DNA of 64,000 nucleotides from Siphonodentalium dalli (GCA_032622095.1 CP136068.1:12007729-12071728), one strand, 5' to 3'; positions 32,905 to 44,802 are shown, counted from the stretch's first letter. A program made the numbers and translations. Notes: generated from the letters alone by a model not told the origin.

Positions 32905-33836
32905 GGTATTTTCTTTAGACGATATATTTAAAATTACATACAGCAGACGAGTTGTATCGGCTCAGTTGCGGTTATCGAGAAAAATAAAACGAATGTATAA
33001 ATCTCACATGTAATAATTCCGTCTTCCACTTCAATGTGAATAATAACTTTTATTATATACTTGCCCATGAATTATAAGGTTTTAGCAGTGAGATATAACT
33101 GATATCCCACTAGTGAGATATCGATATCTCACTGGTATTATTGCGCCGTGTGGATCCTCAATGTGTAGTCAGCTTATACTTCATAGTGAATGATTTCCTG
33201 CACCATCATGTACTGACATTCATTGGGGGCCATCGGCAAGTAACCAAAGTATATAATAAATACAAAATCTATACTTTTTGAGTGTTTTAAATATGGGACT
33301 ATTTTTTTGGGCGTAATGTGTCAGCTTGAAATTTCTGATGTATAGACATTCATTGGGGGCCATAGGCAAGTATATAATAAACAGAATATCCACATTTGTT
33401 CAGTGGATATGGGTTAAATCTCATTCGTGATGACAAAACATTTGAATTTCCACTCGTGGCTAAAGCCACTCGTGGACATTCAATGTTTTGTCATCACTTC
33501 AATGTGAATAATAACTTATATCTATTTACGTACATTGTTTTCATGTTGCATTTAATTTCCTGCCGCTCTTACGGTTCTTTGTGTATATAACATGTTGCCA
33601 TGGTTGCGACATTTGTCATTTAAAATAATATTTGTGTAGCAAGTGTACGGCAGTATGCTGGGAATTGTATACAGTTATCATCATACTGTAAATATCAGTT
33701 ATTATCTGCGAAAATGCACATTGAAGTGGAAGACGGCATTATTTGCATAGTTGTATTTTGCTCGATAACAGCAAATGAGCCGATACAACTCGTCTGCTGT
33801 ATATATGTAATTGGAAATATATCATCTAAACAATAC
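32905..33836. mobile_element. Fold-back element with about 155-bp inverted arms
   Basis: Left arm GGTATT(T)TCTTTAGACGATATATTT...CAGCAGACGAGTTGTATCGG...CCGTCTTCCACTTCAATGTG recurs as reverse complement at 33720-33836. The centre contains another hairpin (33433-33500, CACTCGTGGCTAAAGCCACTCGTGG) and a duplicated GACATTCATTGGGGGCCAT segment (near 33218 and 33347). No transposase frame. Superfamily unknown. Confidence 0.7.
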
Positions 33837-34142
33837 CATTAAATAACATTTGCATGACACTGATAGAGTAATTGGAAGCCGACGCATTTACGCTGGTGTT
33901 TATTTCAAGGCGTATATTCCACTTTTCCGATTCCACTTTCGGTTATCGAATGTACATCACGATTTATACCAGCCATCCCTCGCTGTGGTATTTGCCCGAT
34001 ACGCCAGAGATGAGACAAGCGAAAAAATACTGTATTGACATGAATATCGCCCAACTAAAAAAATACCTGTTCTCCTGCTGCAGTCATTAGGACGTTATTA
34101 GTGCTCAACTTATTAGCCATGCAGTACAAGTTGATCGGTATG

Positions 34143-34625
34143 TTAACCCTTTCAGTACTAGTGCCAGGTCCGATTTTTGTATCTACCCATATATCACGTG
34201 CCAATGCATTCTCTTATATATGCGAGTCGATCATAGGTCGCCTCGCATATATATAAGAGAATGCATTGGCCTAACAATTTTTCATCATTTGTAAAATAAT
34301 ATTTTACAATTTTAATAATTTTTTCTTTAACAGACTTATTTTGCAGGTTTAGTGCCAGGGAATCTTACGTTTTTCATGGGCATCGAAATTATTACTATGA
34401 ATACCTGGTGATAGTTATAACATGCCCCTAAGGTTTTATCCAGTTTGTTTTTAAATTTGCTATAGCATGCTTAAGCATACCCAAAGCAAATTCAACCCAA
34501 AAAAATATAAAAAATATATAAAAACATAAAAAACAAAAAACTATTTTTTTTTTATTTGTTTAGGGCCGACTTTACAGACCGTAAATTAGGGCGATGAGAT
34601 CGGCCCCTGGCACTGAAAGGGTTAA
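34143..34625. mobile_element. TTAA-flanked MITE of a second family (copy D)
   Basis: Ends TTAACCCTTTCAGTAC and ...GGCACTGAAAGGGTTAA, 483 bp. The ends differ from copies A-C after CCCTTT, yet the element carries the same palindrome (34201-34269), with an extra TA. A second piggyBac-like family that shares the hairpin cassette. Confidence 0.8.
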
Positions 34626-34965
34626 TATAAAGTACAAAACAATAATCCCTATCGTAGTCGTTACGTTTTGCGAAACGAATTGTTTGGCCTTCGTGAATTT
34701 TACGGATACGAATAGCTAAACACAGTCGTAAATATATCGTTGAGTTTGCGAAACCTCACCATTAGAGAGGTTTCGCATGTGAATAGGATGGAGTAACATT
34801 TACGACTACGCTTTGCAATTCATCGTCTTTTAATCGTTTTAATAATTCCGAGGGCTTATTGATTTTAACGGGTTTCTGAGGTGACGAATGAAACCTTGTC
34901 GGAAATTGTTGATAATGAGTCACATTGGAAGCCTCGCATGTATACATACGAGAATGCACTGGCTT

Positions 34966-35500
34966 ACAAGGTCATGGCTTACAAGGTCATGGCTTACAAG
35001 GTCATGGCTTACAAGGTCATGGCTTACAAGGTCATGGCAAATATAATGCACTGGCTTACAAGGTCATGGCAAATATAATGCACTGGCTTACAAGGTCATG
35101 GCTTACAAGGTCATGGCTTACAAGGTCATGGCTTACAAGGTCATGGCTTACAAGGTCATGGCTTACAAGGTCATGGCTTACAAGGTCATGGCTTACAAGG
35201 TCATGGCTTACAAGGTCATGGCTTACAAGGTCATGGCTTACAAGGTCATGGCAAATATAATGCACTGGCTTACAAGGTCATGGCAAATATAATGCACTGG
35301 CTTACAAGGTCATGGCAAATATAATGCACTGGCTTACAAGGTCATGTCTTACAAGGTCATGGCTTACAAGGTCATGGCTTACAAGGTCATGGCAAATATA
35401 ATGCACTGGCTTACAAGGTCATGGCAAATATAATGCACTGGCTTACAAGGTCATGGCAAATATAATGCACTGGCTTACAAGGTCATGGCAAATATAATTG
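34966..35500. repeat. 15-bp minisatellite with 32-bp interruptions
   Basis: Units GGCTTACAAGGTCAT alternate with units extended by GGCAAATATAATGCACT. The array is flanked by half-hairpins: CCTCGCATGTATACATACGA and GAGAATGCACTGGC on the left, AGCCAATGTATTCTCTTAAA and TATGCGAGGC on the right, so it appears to have grown within a copy of the palindrome seen in the TTAA MITEs. Long frames here are by-products of the 15-bp period. Confidence 0.9.
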
Positions 35501-35534
35501 TTAGCCAATGTATTCTCTTAAATATGCGAGGCTC

Positions 35535-35828
35535 CCTATTTGTCCCCCGAATTTTTTTTTCGGGGGAATATTAAAATAGCCGGTGTCCGTCCGTGCGTCC
35601 GTGCGTTTCCGGATGATAACTTTAGTTTCGGTTATTAGATCAAAAGCAAATTTCATAGGTGAGTTTATCAGACCAAAATACAGGTCAAGTTCGAATATGG
35701 GTTTACTCCGCACATTTTTGCGAGAGTTATGGCCCTTTTTTACTTAGAATCTTGTAATTTTCTGGATGATAACTTTAGTTTGTGTCATTATATCTGAACC
35801 AAATTTCGTGAGTTTAAGCATTATTAAG
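35535..35828. repeat. Dispersed repeat with 'GAGTTATGGCCCTTTTT' words
   Basis: Opens with a C5GA-T(n)-TCGGGGG palindrome and CCGTCCGTGCGTCCGTGCG, then ACTTTAGTTTCGGTTATTAG and GAGTTATGGCCC. Continues after MITE E at 36190-36450, so MITE E inserted into this repeat. Confidence 0.6.
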
Positions 35829-36182
35829 TTAACCCTTTACCCAACAGAAGGGCCCTCGCATATATAAGAGAATGCATTGGCTTAACACATTACAAATTAT
35901 AAAATTGTTAAAGAATGTAAGAAAAAATGGTAAAAAGTGTTAAAAAAAGATTTTTTTTAGGCCAATGCATTCTCTTATATATGCGAGGCGACCTATGGTC
36001 GACTCGCATATATAAGAGAATGCATTGGCACAGGGCACAACTGTAACCATCACAATGTGGCCAATGAGCCGGTTCCAATGATATCCATATTTGTATGGTT
36101 CTATTGAGACAGACCGAAGATATTTTAGGCTGTTGAAGCTTTATTTGGCCGGTTTTGGCCGGTTTGTTGGGTAAAGGGTTAA
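35829..36182. mobile_element. TTAA-flanked MITE, piggyBac-like (copy E, internally deleted)
   Basis: Same orientation as copy A, 354 bp. The 46 bp missing relative to copies A-C come from the left half of the first palindrome, leaving only CTCGCATATATAAGAGAATG. The second palindrome is complete at 35962-36028. Confidence 0.85.
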
Positions 36183-36876
36183 TAGCCCTACATGTATGTA
36201 CAGGTCAAGATCGAATATGGGTATGCTTCGCCCATTTTTGCGAGATTTGTGGCCCCTTTTTCGACTTGTTTTACTTAGAAATGTTCTCTCTTTTTCGGTT
36301 TCCGGATGATATCTCAAGTTCGGATCCTTTAATTGCAAATACCGTTGTTATGTGGATCAGTCATATCAAGATACAGGTCAAATTCGAATTTGATCCGATG
36401 ATTTTTCTCAGAGTTATGGGCCTTTCGACTTAGAATATTCAATTTTTCTTGTAATTTTCTTCATTTTGTGCCAATTTGAGGTTATGTTTTGACTTTAAGA
36501 GTTTGTATTAAGATTTGGTTAATTGTATGCATGTCAGTAATGAGACAATGCACAAGTGTCTTATCCATATAGTATACTTCTACAAAACCTCCGCTCCAAA
36601 TGAAGCCACCGGTTCGGGGGACACTGTGGCCGAGCGGCCTTTTATTAAAATTTATGTCGAGCCACACATTCGTTTGGAGAAGATGACAACAACGAGCAAG
36701 AGTATTGGATTCGACAAGCCTTGCATGCATGGCTAAACTTTGGCAATGGTCTTTGCACGATCAACCACACGATTATCGTGCGTGACACATATTCGATCAT
36801 ACACACGATCATTTCACTTTTATGTTTACCTGTGATCATTTGTTCTTGGTGACCTAATCAGATTGGTTTTTTCTAA

Positions 36877-37635
36877 AGGTCAATTCACACCGGACGTGCG
36901 ATTTTAAGGGCCGTTTTCTGTTGTCCGTAGCGACTCAAAGCACCCGATTTTTATATTCACACCGAAAGCGACTGAATCGCTTCGTCGCGCGCGATAGTCA
37001 GGGTAGATAATCGTTTTAGTGCATCATTTTCGGTCACCAAAATTGTCTCGGAGATTCTTCCATTTTTCTTTCCATTGTTGGACTGTTGGGAAAATAAACC
37101 AATATATACATTAGTTTGAACCATTATCACAGGTACTGTTTTTCGGTCAAAATTATAACTGTGGATGGGAATTTCAAAGGTAAAAATAGTTTTGATTTGC
37201 AGGGCAGGTCACAAGTTCAATGTATATGGAAATTCTAATAAGTATCATAATTATACATTTATGGTTTACATTGCCAAATATAATATGTCAAGTTCTATTT
37301 GGAAATGAATTGAGACAAAACAACTGCACTTCATGAAATTATCAGCCTATCGCTAAAGTCCTCCTCACCGTTATTATCGTGGTGAGAAATGAATGTTTCG
37401 TCTTCAAATAGGACAAATACGCACGCATAAACGTCCTATTTGACAGCTACCCAACTATCGCTGGTTTCCCTCGAAGGGAGAAATCGAAGAAGCATAAAAT
37501 CACTGCTGTGGTCGCGTCGTGGTCAGCGATACGGTCGTTTTCGGTATGAATATAAAAATCGCGCGCTTTGAAACGATAAAGACGACAGAAAACGGCCGTA
37601 AAAATCGCGCGCTCACGCCCGGTGTGAATTGACCT
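36877..37635. mobile_element. MITE with long terminal inverted repeats and TAA target duplication
   Basis: Ends AGGTCAATTCACACCGG and the reverse complement, with TAA on both sides. The inverted repeat extends inward through GGCCGTTTTCTG and GATTTTTATATTCA. A 3-bp TAA/TTA duplication is typical of PIF/Harbinger elements, which is the tentative assignment. No transposase. Confidence 0.65.
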
Positions 37636-38206
37636 TAAGTCTGATCGACTAACGTTCAATCACAGCATTTTCCTTCTCTTGGCGCTCTTTTCTGGCGAAA
37701 CGCCGTGTAGAAATTATAACATACACTTTTGAATTAATTTTAATTATAAAATAATACTATATCTATAAAACAAACTTTGACAACATAGAATTATCTCTGA
37801 AAGCTATTTTGAACAATTAGTAAACATGATATAGATTAAAAGATCAATTCTTTCAGATATGAAACATTTATGAAAGTTTAAGAAACACGAGACAAATGCA
37901 TTGTTAAAATCCATAGCACATAAAGGCAATCAGAACATTTTGTATATAAAATAAAGATACTCCCAATACATTAAGAACTAACGAACCAGCTGTCAAGTGT
38001 CAATCTAACGTATGTGTTGTGTAATGATATACATGTATATGTGTACATACAAAAACACTGAACTACTATGTTTTATGTTATGTCGGGTTAAATACAAACA
38101 CTAATATGAAGCGATCATGTCTGACAGAGAATTATGCTTGTTGTTAGAAATTGTATACGTCATGTATGTTGAAATTGTTTACATTGTTTGATCTTGCAAA
38201 CAGTCA
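37636..38206. other. No recognised feature
   Basis: AT-rich with no supported frame or repeat. Confidence 0.35.
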
Positions 38207-38294
38207 TTAGCACAGGTCCCCTGGTGCGACAAGACTAACATGAGCATATACCTATACTCATGATAGTGTTGTCGCACCAGGGGACATGTGCTAA
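38207..38294. repeat. Hairpin with about 30-bp arms
   Basis: TTAGCACA(G)GTCCCCTGGTG... pairs with ...CACCAGGGGACATGTGCTAA around a short centre with ATGAGCATATACCTATACTCAT. Confidence 0.8.
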
Positions 38295-38722
38295 TTTTTG
38301 GTGAATTTGTGACCAACAGTACCACTTAATTTTTTTAATTGTTTTCGACATTAACATTTTTGGTCTGACATGGCCGTCAGTTGGGAACTTTCCAACCTCA
38401 AACATGAGGTACCAGCTGGAAACTTCAAACCGAAGTTTGAGGGAGCAAATCGAATTATGCAAACTGGTCTTCGCTAGCTGGGGATTCCCCGTCCGGAATC
38501 TCTATAGTCTAGACCCAGTTGAGTGCAATGAGACGTTGGCATAGCTTGAGTGAGACTGGTCGATACTATACATGTACATTAATTGTGAACCTTGATAGTA
38601 CTTGAGCGACCAATGGTTTCAGCATAATTTGTGAAACTGAGAAGTCATCAGCAAATATGTTTGCCAAATATTAATAATTTTTTGCCTTTGGCAAACTGCA
38701 ACGGTAACCCTGGTCACATCGA

Positions 38723-38942
38723 TTATATCTGACAGATGAAATGCATACCGCGAAGGCGGTCACAGTTTGTGTCCTGGAACGCCCAATCCATTGAGTAAGC
38801 GATGCGCATACCATTTTGAATCCCTCCATCCGGGTCACCATCAGCCCGCTTTATATATATAGTAACGGAACTCCGTTTATGTTAACGTAATCATTGGGGC
38901 CGCCACCACCAGTGTCAATACCGTCCACCCAAACATCGACGC
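38723..38942 (-). pseudogene. Second CTLD C-terminal exon, minus strand, frame broken by a TA repeat
   Basis: On the minus strand an acceptor TTTTTTTCGTTTAAG precedes VDVWVDGIDTGGGGPNDY (WVDG core motif) and NINGVPLL; two frames over, KRADGDPDGGIQNGMRIAYS continues with WAFQDTNCDRLRGMHFICQI and a stop. The frame change coincides with a TATATATA run; one TA unit fewer would make the exon continuous. The entry phase is 1, the same as exon 4 of the plus-strand gene, which supports it being a real CTLD exon. Its loop has DPD; the Cys before MRIA is replaced by Gly, so one usual disulphide is missing. No partner N-terminal exon was found at 39-44 kb on this strand. It may be a decayed gene or an assembly or length-polymorphism artefact. 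Confidence 0.65.
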
Positions 38943-39129
38943 CTTAAACGAAAAAAAGGTTCGAATTACCACACGACATCACGGTCAGACTGACGTGATC
39001 TCAAGGCGACCTCTTCAAACATGTATTGAATGTATTACAAACAAACAACGTACCGTGTGACATAACGAGACACAGAACGCCAAATCGCACGATAAATCAG
39101 AAGTATATGGCGATTGATTCCTCCTCACA

Positions 39130-39700
39130 TGTAATCTGGAATATTTACGTGCCCATCTCCCTTTCAGAGCACCCCTGACTCGAATGACGCCACTTTTGAC
39201 AGCTTTGAGCCACGCCATTAGACACCTCATACCATGGGGATGAATTTGTATAAGTTTCGTGGCAATCGGCGACTAAACCAATTATTATCAGATTTTAGTA
39301 CCCACCCACCACCCCACCCCCAAATCTCTCATCCCAACGACACAAATTTGGCATCTTTAAATCAAACAATAAGATTCCTTGTATCATGGAGAAGATCCTA
39401 GAAGAATGTGCATCAATTTGGTGGAATTCGTTTGACACATTTAAACCACACCATTAGATTCCTCATATTATGTGGATGATTATATATAAGTTTAGTGGCA
39501 ATCGGCGGAAAAAAACATTTCTGCCCCTCTCCCTTTTGTGCCCCTGACAACAACGGCGTCACTTTAGAAAATTCTAACCCTCGCCATCATCTTTCTCGTA
39601 AAAAGTTACCCCTATCAGACCCCTTGAGTGCCATCTAGGTGGTCCCCTGTGAATTTCTATAGAACACAGACAGACAGACATTCGCAAATATAGATATAGA
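39130..39700 (-). repeat. Dispersed tandem-structured repeat, possibly Helitron-like
   Basis: Two diverged units share CGCCATTAGA(C/T)(A/T)CCTCATA, AAGTTT(C/A)GTGGCAATCGGCG, and CCCCTGAC(T/A)...ACGcCACTTTTGA words. On the minus strand the right end reads A|TCTATATCTATATTTGCGAA followed by TGTCTGTCTGTCTG, like a Helitron 5' end. No convincing 3' hairpin plus CTAG was found. Confidence 0.4.
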
Positions 39701-40149
39701 TATTAAATCTAACACGACATTTAGGCATACTTGGCACTCTCTATTTGTGACAAAATGCGAACGCGAATAACATAATTAGCCAATTCGAATATATATCTCA
39801 TCAAATAACTCATGCTGATACGAATCGTTAGTTACCCTCTATCAACGAGGCGTGGCTACAAGAACGGAGCTACTGATACATTGGGTCTCATGTATACCGT
39901 TCTAAAGTTAAGTATAAATGGATCTCATTGACCAATAGCAATGGCTGCCCAGTCCGCAAGAGGACGTATCCAGCAAATTATCAAATCGTTGCATCATACA
40001 GGTTCGTTCAGTTTCATCATCACGCAATAGACTCGTTGAATTTTGTATTCTAACATTTACCGAATTATTTTCCATGACACATATTTCGCACACAAGGAGA
40101 TGGAAACCCGGTTGATTTTACTCTTGCACTTTGTCAGCTGCTTAACAGT

Positions 40150-42347
40150 GTAGTGTGGTCGTTGGAGAGTTGACCCGGAATAAATTGGATACAAGCTGAT
40201 GTTTGTGTTATTCGACGCGGAAAAACACCAGGAACAACATATCCAAAATCCGCAAAAATCCGCTCATGGGAAAATTCAGGATCCAAGATGGCGTCCATAA
40301 TGTCTGTTGTTATCGCAAAATACTGAATTTCTGCGGTAGGTGCTCCAATTAATGCCAAATTCGTAATAAATTGAAATATATACAAACAATGCTTTGTCGT
40401 AAACCATATCTGTAGAATGTATTTCCCAAAATAGCCGCCAAAATGGACAAAATCGAATGAAATTTACATGTTGTGCAAAATGGAAGAGCTAGTCCTATAC
40501 GAGTGAACAAACTCTCGAATTATGCGAGGAAGAATGATTGCAGAGTATAAGAGAAACTTTTGATTATAGTTGTACGAAATATCTCTGATGTATCTCACGA
40601 GAGAGCAAGCGAAACTAGGGTCTTATGAAACGGTTAAATCTTGACTTTTGTACGCCCAGAAACGGAAACATAACGCAGTTTTTTCTGTACTGCTTATCTT
40701 GAATCGTGTGATATATGTGTAATTAAACAGCTAAATGGGATTTAGTAGCGATGTATTGACTATGAGACCTTTTTCTAGAAGCAGAAAAGTGTGTACTCCG
40801 AGCAGTCTCACGAATGTGACTGATCATCATTTATTTTGATATCTACATCATGAAACCTTTAAAAATTAACTGATATAAAACGGTATGAAAGATATTCATA
40901 TAGTACTGGGTAAAATGCGTCTATTCCATTGTCCGTGTCTCAAATTAGTGGTCATAGTTGCCTCAGATCAAGTAATAAAACACGAATATTTCGCTTTTAT
41001 CACAAGAATGCATGGTGGTATACCATGAACTAAATTTATTAAAACACGAAGGAGTACCATAGACTATCGTCAATAAATTCTAAACTTGACCAAAATTGCC
41101 TACATACTCTGTGACAAAGACTGTGTTTATACCTGAAAATTATATTTGGTTGAATTCACCAAGGCCACATCTACGCGAAACTTACTACGTTTTCTTCAAC
41201 CGCATCACCACGTTTACTCCTTCTCCCTAATGTTACACATAGCTGCTGCACACAGAACCACAATTAATACTACTGCGTGAATGTTTAACGTTGAAATAAC
41301 ATCTTAAACGGTGATCACTCGATATTTAGCATGATTATGTGGGTGGTAATGGTAAGATATTTTCAAACAAAAATATACTGAAAACTAATAGTGTGCATTG
41401 CGTAGCTGCATATTCCAGTTGTAAAGTTGTGATTGAAGTAATTTGAACAAAATTGTCTACTAATAACACGGTTTGTTAGCAGCATGAAAATTAGTCTTAC
41501 ATGCAATGTGTGTTGTACCGTCTCCTTGATCTGGTGAGACGCGGTGCTAATCTATTGAAGTTATGAGTGTTTCTTTACAGTATCATAAGCATTGCTACAA
41601 ATATGTATTGTTTAATATCACCGGGAGTGTTAACAATTCCGGAAATATAACTAACATTTAGACCGCTAGAGTGTGCACTTAAATTTCGGCGTTACATTCA
41701 AAAATTAATCATCATGACGAATGAAACTACCATGAACTGTGAGGCGAAACATTAGGTCGTGTGTTGCATGTCCGATATTATTATTTTTGGCCCGACAATT
41801 GGATGTTGGATAAGCAGAACACACAAACTTTAAAGACGCAAATCATTGGGGTTTGACTTGCGGTGCAGTGGCCAATAAATCCTTCAGATGGATCTGTTTA
41901 ATGATGTGTGTACCTTTAAAGATATTCAACAACCGACTTGTATATTATCAATACATATTTTCACTCATATGTGGTTATCCAATATGTTGCTTTCTTTGTT
42001 GTATTGCTTGCAGTTGTGGCCATTTTGACAGCCATTTCATGACCAGGATTGTATGATTTTCTGTGTGTGTCACTCTATTCGCTCCCGTACTATAATTTAA
42101 CACAAACTGGTATAACGGCGTAATTCCGATGCCACAATATATCGTATAATGACTTGTTTCGAGAACTGATGTAGTATAGACAACCATGTTGGACGCCATC
42201 TTGGATAACAAAGTTTCCCCACAGCGGACTTTTGCGGATTTTGGATATGTTGTTCCTGAGGCTTTTCCGCGTCGAATGACACCAAAATCAGCTTGTATCC
42301 AATTTATTCCGGGTTGACCCCCAAATTCTGCTTCAACGACCACACTA
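40150..42347. mobile_element. 2.2-kb unit bounded by about 165-bp inverted repeats
   Basis: The segment AGTGTGGTCGTTG...ACCCGGAATAAATTGGATAC, AACAACATATCCAAAATCCG and AAGATGGCGTCCA at 40150-40316 returns as reverse complement at 42183-42347. Similarity fades inward. The 1.85 kb in between has no recognisable transposase and only short frames. Either a non-autonomous TIR transposon or two inverted copies of a dispersed repeat. Confidence 0.55.
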
Positions 42348-44478
42348 GTGGGAGGTATTTGCTTGTACTAGCAGTAGATAAGTTGCAAAACAAAGTCAAG
42401 GCTCAAAGCGACATTTCCAACAACGAAAATAACAGCGATGTGGTCTCGTGTCACCCACATGTGCCCTCGTGATTTCCAGAAGTGACTGAACAATTGCTTG
42501 TAAGGCGAGGTACTACCCCAAATATGGACAGTGATACCATGCTAGATGAACACTCATATTACCCATATCTTTCTATGCTGATGGGTAGGTAGGATTACTT
42601 CTGGAAGGCTGTACATTCCGAAAACAGCATATATATCGGAGTATTAGCATGGAGTTTCATCATGTAGACTGCTACATTTTGGACTTTTGGTACCCCAGTT
42701 GTCGGAACATGACCAATACATTTACATAACAGACAAAACTGACATAGAAAATTGAAGCGTGTATTTCAGTGAAAGAGACAATAATTAAAGTTTGGAGAAT
42801 TTTCATTGAAAATTACCTAGTTTATACCCCTCATTGGCAACAAGGAACATGTATTTCCTTCCGCTGTTCCTTTTCTTTTAATTTGGAAGGATTGGGCCGG
42901 GGGGGGGGTAAATCGCATAACTCCACAATTATAGCCTTCGACCATAAAACCGCCATTAAATGTGACAGCCAATAAGCGAGCATCATTCCACTCCTTCCCT
43001 TCGGAAGGAATGGTCTGACGTTTGCTGTGGTAAGTCCAATCGCTTCGAATAGCGGACATTCAATCCACGACCAATCATATGCATGTATACGTTAATCATA
43101 ACAATTGTTGTTGTGTTATATTATATATGCTGGATGGAATAATTAATCTACTACACTTAATTGTGTCGATGACAGCGGGATTTAAAGGGGCACTTTGATT
43201 ATTGCGATATAACCAAGATGCGGGCCCCGTTGGTTCAGAGTGCCCGGATGAAGATAATTAATCGAGTGTGCTTCTCACAGTACGAGCTAACTGCATGCCT
43301 CATATAGCCTGATACCGGAGTACGCTGTGTATGTCTCTTTGGAAAGCAGACGAAATTTCTAAACGATGTCGTCGGCTTTTCTAAGACAGGCTATTTGGCC
43401 ATGCGTTTGTCAAAACAGACCTGTTTCTTACGTGCATGCATAATTCGCGTTTATTGATAGTAATGATGAAAAGAGTAACGGCTTGTATTAATCGAATAAT
43501 ATAAATGAAGTTAGTTTGCCGCGTATCGTAATCAGGATGGACTTTATTTTACCTATACGGACCGTTAATTCTTGAAAGTGCAGCCTGTACTCGTATAGTA
43601 AAACTCGGAATTATGCTTTCAAGATTCATATCAAGGCGACGTCCAGTCGCGGGATGTTGGTCAGTTTCTGTGCCGATGCCAGGGGCGAACACTAGCAATG
43701 GCGGGTGGTTGACGGGGTGTCACGCGTTCAAATATATACGTGTATACAGTGACATTAGCACTAACCTTTACTATTGAAAATAAATTGAGTTCGTGTGTCC
43801 GGATAAAGGCGACAAAACGACTTAACCCCTCTGAAAATGTGTACATAGGGTCATATCATGCACGTAACCCGGGGATTAAGGGCGCTAATAATGTTTATGA
43901 CTTTGGCTATATATAGGCGATCAAACGGAGGGGCCGATCGGAAGATTAAAAAAAAAATCGAATTTTTTTTGGAATTTGGGAATAGATTTTTACAACTTGT
44001 TTTGCTTCATCCTATTTTATGGATGTTAGTGTTGTAGACTATTATAATATTTAAGGAAGTGGCAGTCCTGTCAACAAATTTGGTATTTTGACAAAAATTT
44101 GATTTTGAAGCCATTTTCACCAAGCTTGGTGTTATTTCTTTAAAATGGAGAATTTGACCCTAAAAATAATATAATAATAATAAAATTTCCCGGACCCCTG
44201 TGTCTTATATATATGTACTTTTAGTATTATGACCAATTTGTGCCAGGGGCCAGTGGTTGCACTATTCATGTGTGTTTCCGAATACGTTGTTCGAATAAAT
44301 AGGATTATCATTATTTGTGGCTGAGACATGAGAAGCTGCATAATTTGATAAATAAAACGCTATTTCAGAATGCATTTTAGCTCAAGCTGCTGAACATGAA
44401 AATTCAAGTTGAGATATTGCCAATTTCCCATGGGTTGGTATCCATCGCCAGTGGTTTCCGAATATAAGTACGTCCGTC
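42348..44478. other. No gene recognised
   Basis: AT-rich intergenic sequence. A small G run lies at 42898-42908 and a TCCTTCCCTTCGGAAGGA palindrome near 42992. Confidence 0.35.
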
Positions 44479-44494
44479 GACAATTTCCATTGGT
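44479..44494. repeat. 16-bp direct repeat, left; putative LINE target duplication
   Basis: GACAATTTCCATTGGT, identical to 46277-46292. The right copy abuts the 5' truncation point of the LINE fragment. Confidence 0.55.
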
Positions 44495-44732
44495 GTAAAC
44501 ATATTTATTTCTCTAAATCATGCACATTAATTAACAGAGTTGTATAATATACATAAAGACAATTATTTTAGAGAATGGGATTTGGCAGAAAGTGTGATGC
44601 TTATATTAGCCATTTCCCCATCTTTGTCATACACATGTGGTGGTGTCTTTATTGCTTTTTCATAATGTTCTTTTCCCAGTTAGATCTTGTTTTTGTTTAA
44701 ATTTTACTATCTTATTATTATCATTGTCAGCC

Positions 44733-44802
44733 GACTGGGGCATAGACTGTCCAACAGTAACCCATAATAATGGGTCACTGTTGGGCAGTCCACGCATCAG
44801 TT
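44733..44802. repeat. Hairpin
   Basis: GACTGTCCAACAGTAACCCA and its near reverse complement TGGGTCACTGTTGGGCAGTC flank TAATAA. Confidence 0.75.

Noticed and set aside
34925-35292. Repeat frames reading LTRSW or MAYKV
   Set aside because: By-products of the 15-bp minisatellite.
34966-35500. CRISPR-like direct repeats
   Set aside because: No unique spacers of constant length; it is a eukaryotic minisatellite with two unit types.
36623-36645. tRNA-like start (GTGGCCGAGCGG)
   Set aside because: Resembles the A box of a Ser/Leu tRNA, but no anticodon arm, B box or acceptor pairing follows.
38474-39700. Helitron capturing the minus-strand CTLD exon
   Set aside because: A CTAG with a GGGGATTCCCC stretch at 38474 and a TCTATAT-type start at 39700 tempted this, but the base outside CTAG is not the required one and the hairpin is poor.
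41975-42343. 122-codon minus-strand frame
   Set aside because: Lies over the right inverted-repeat arm; the left arm is open only in the opposite sense, and no domain is visible.
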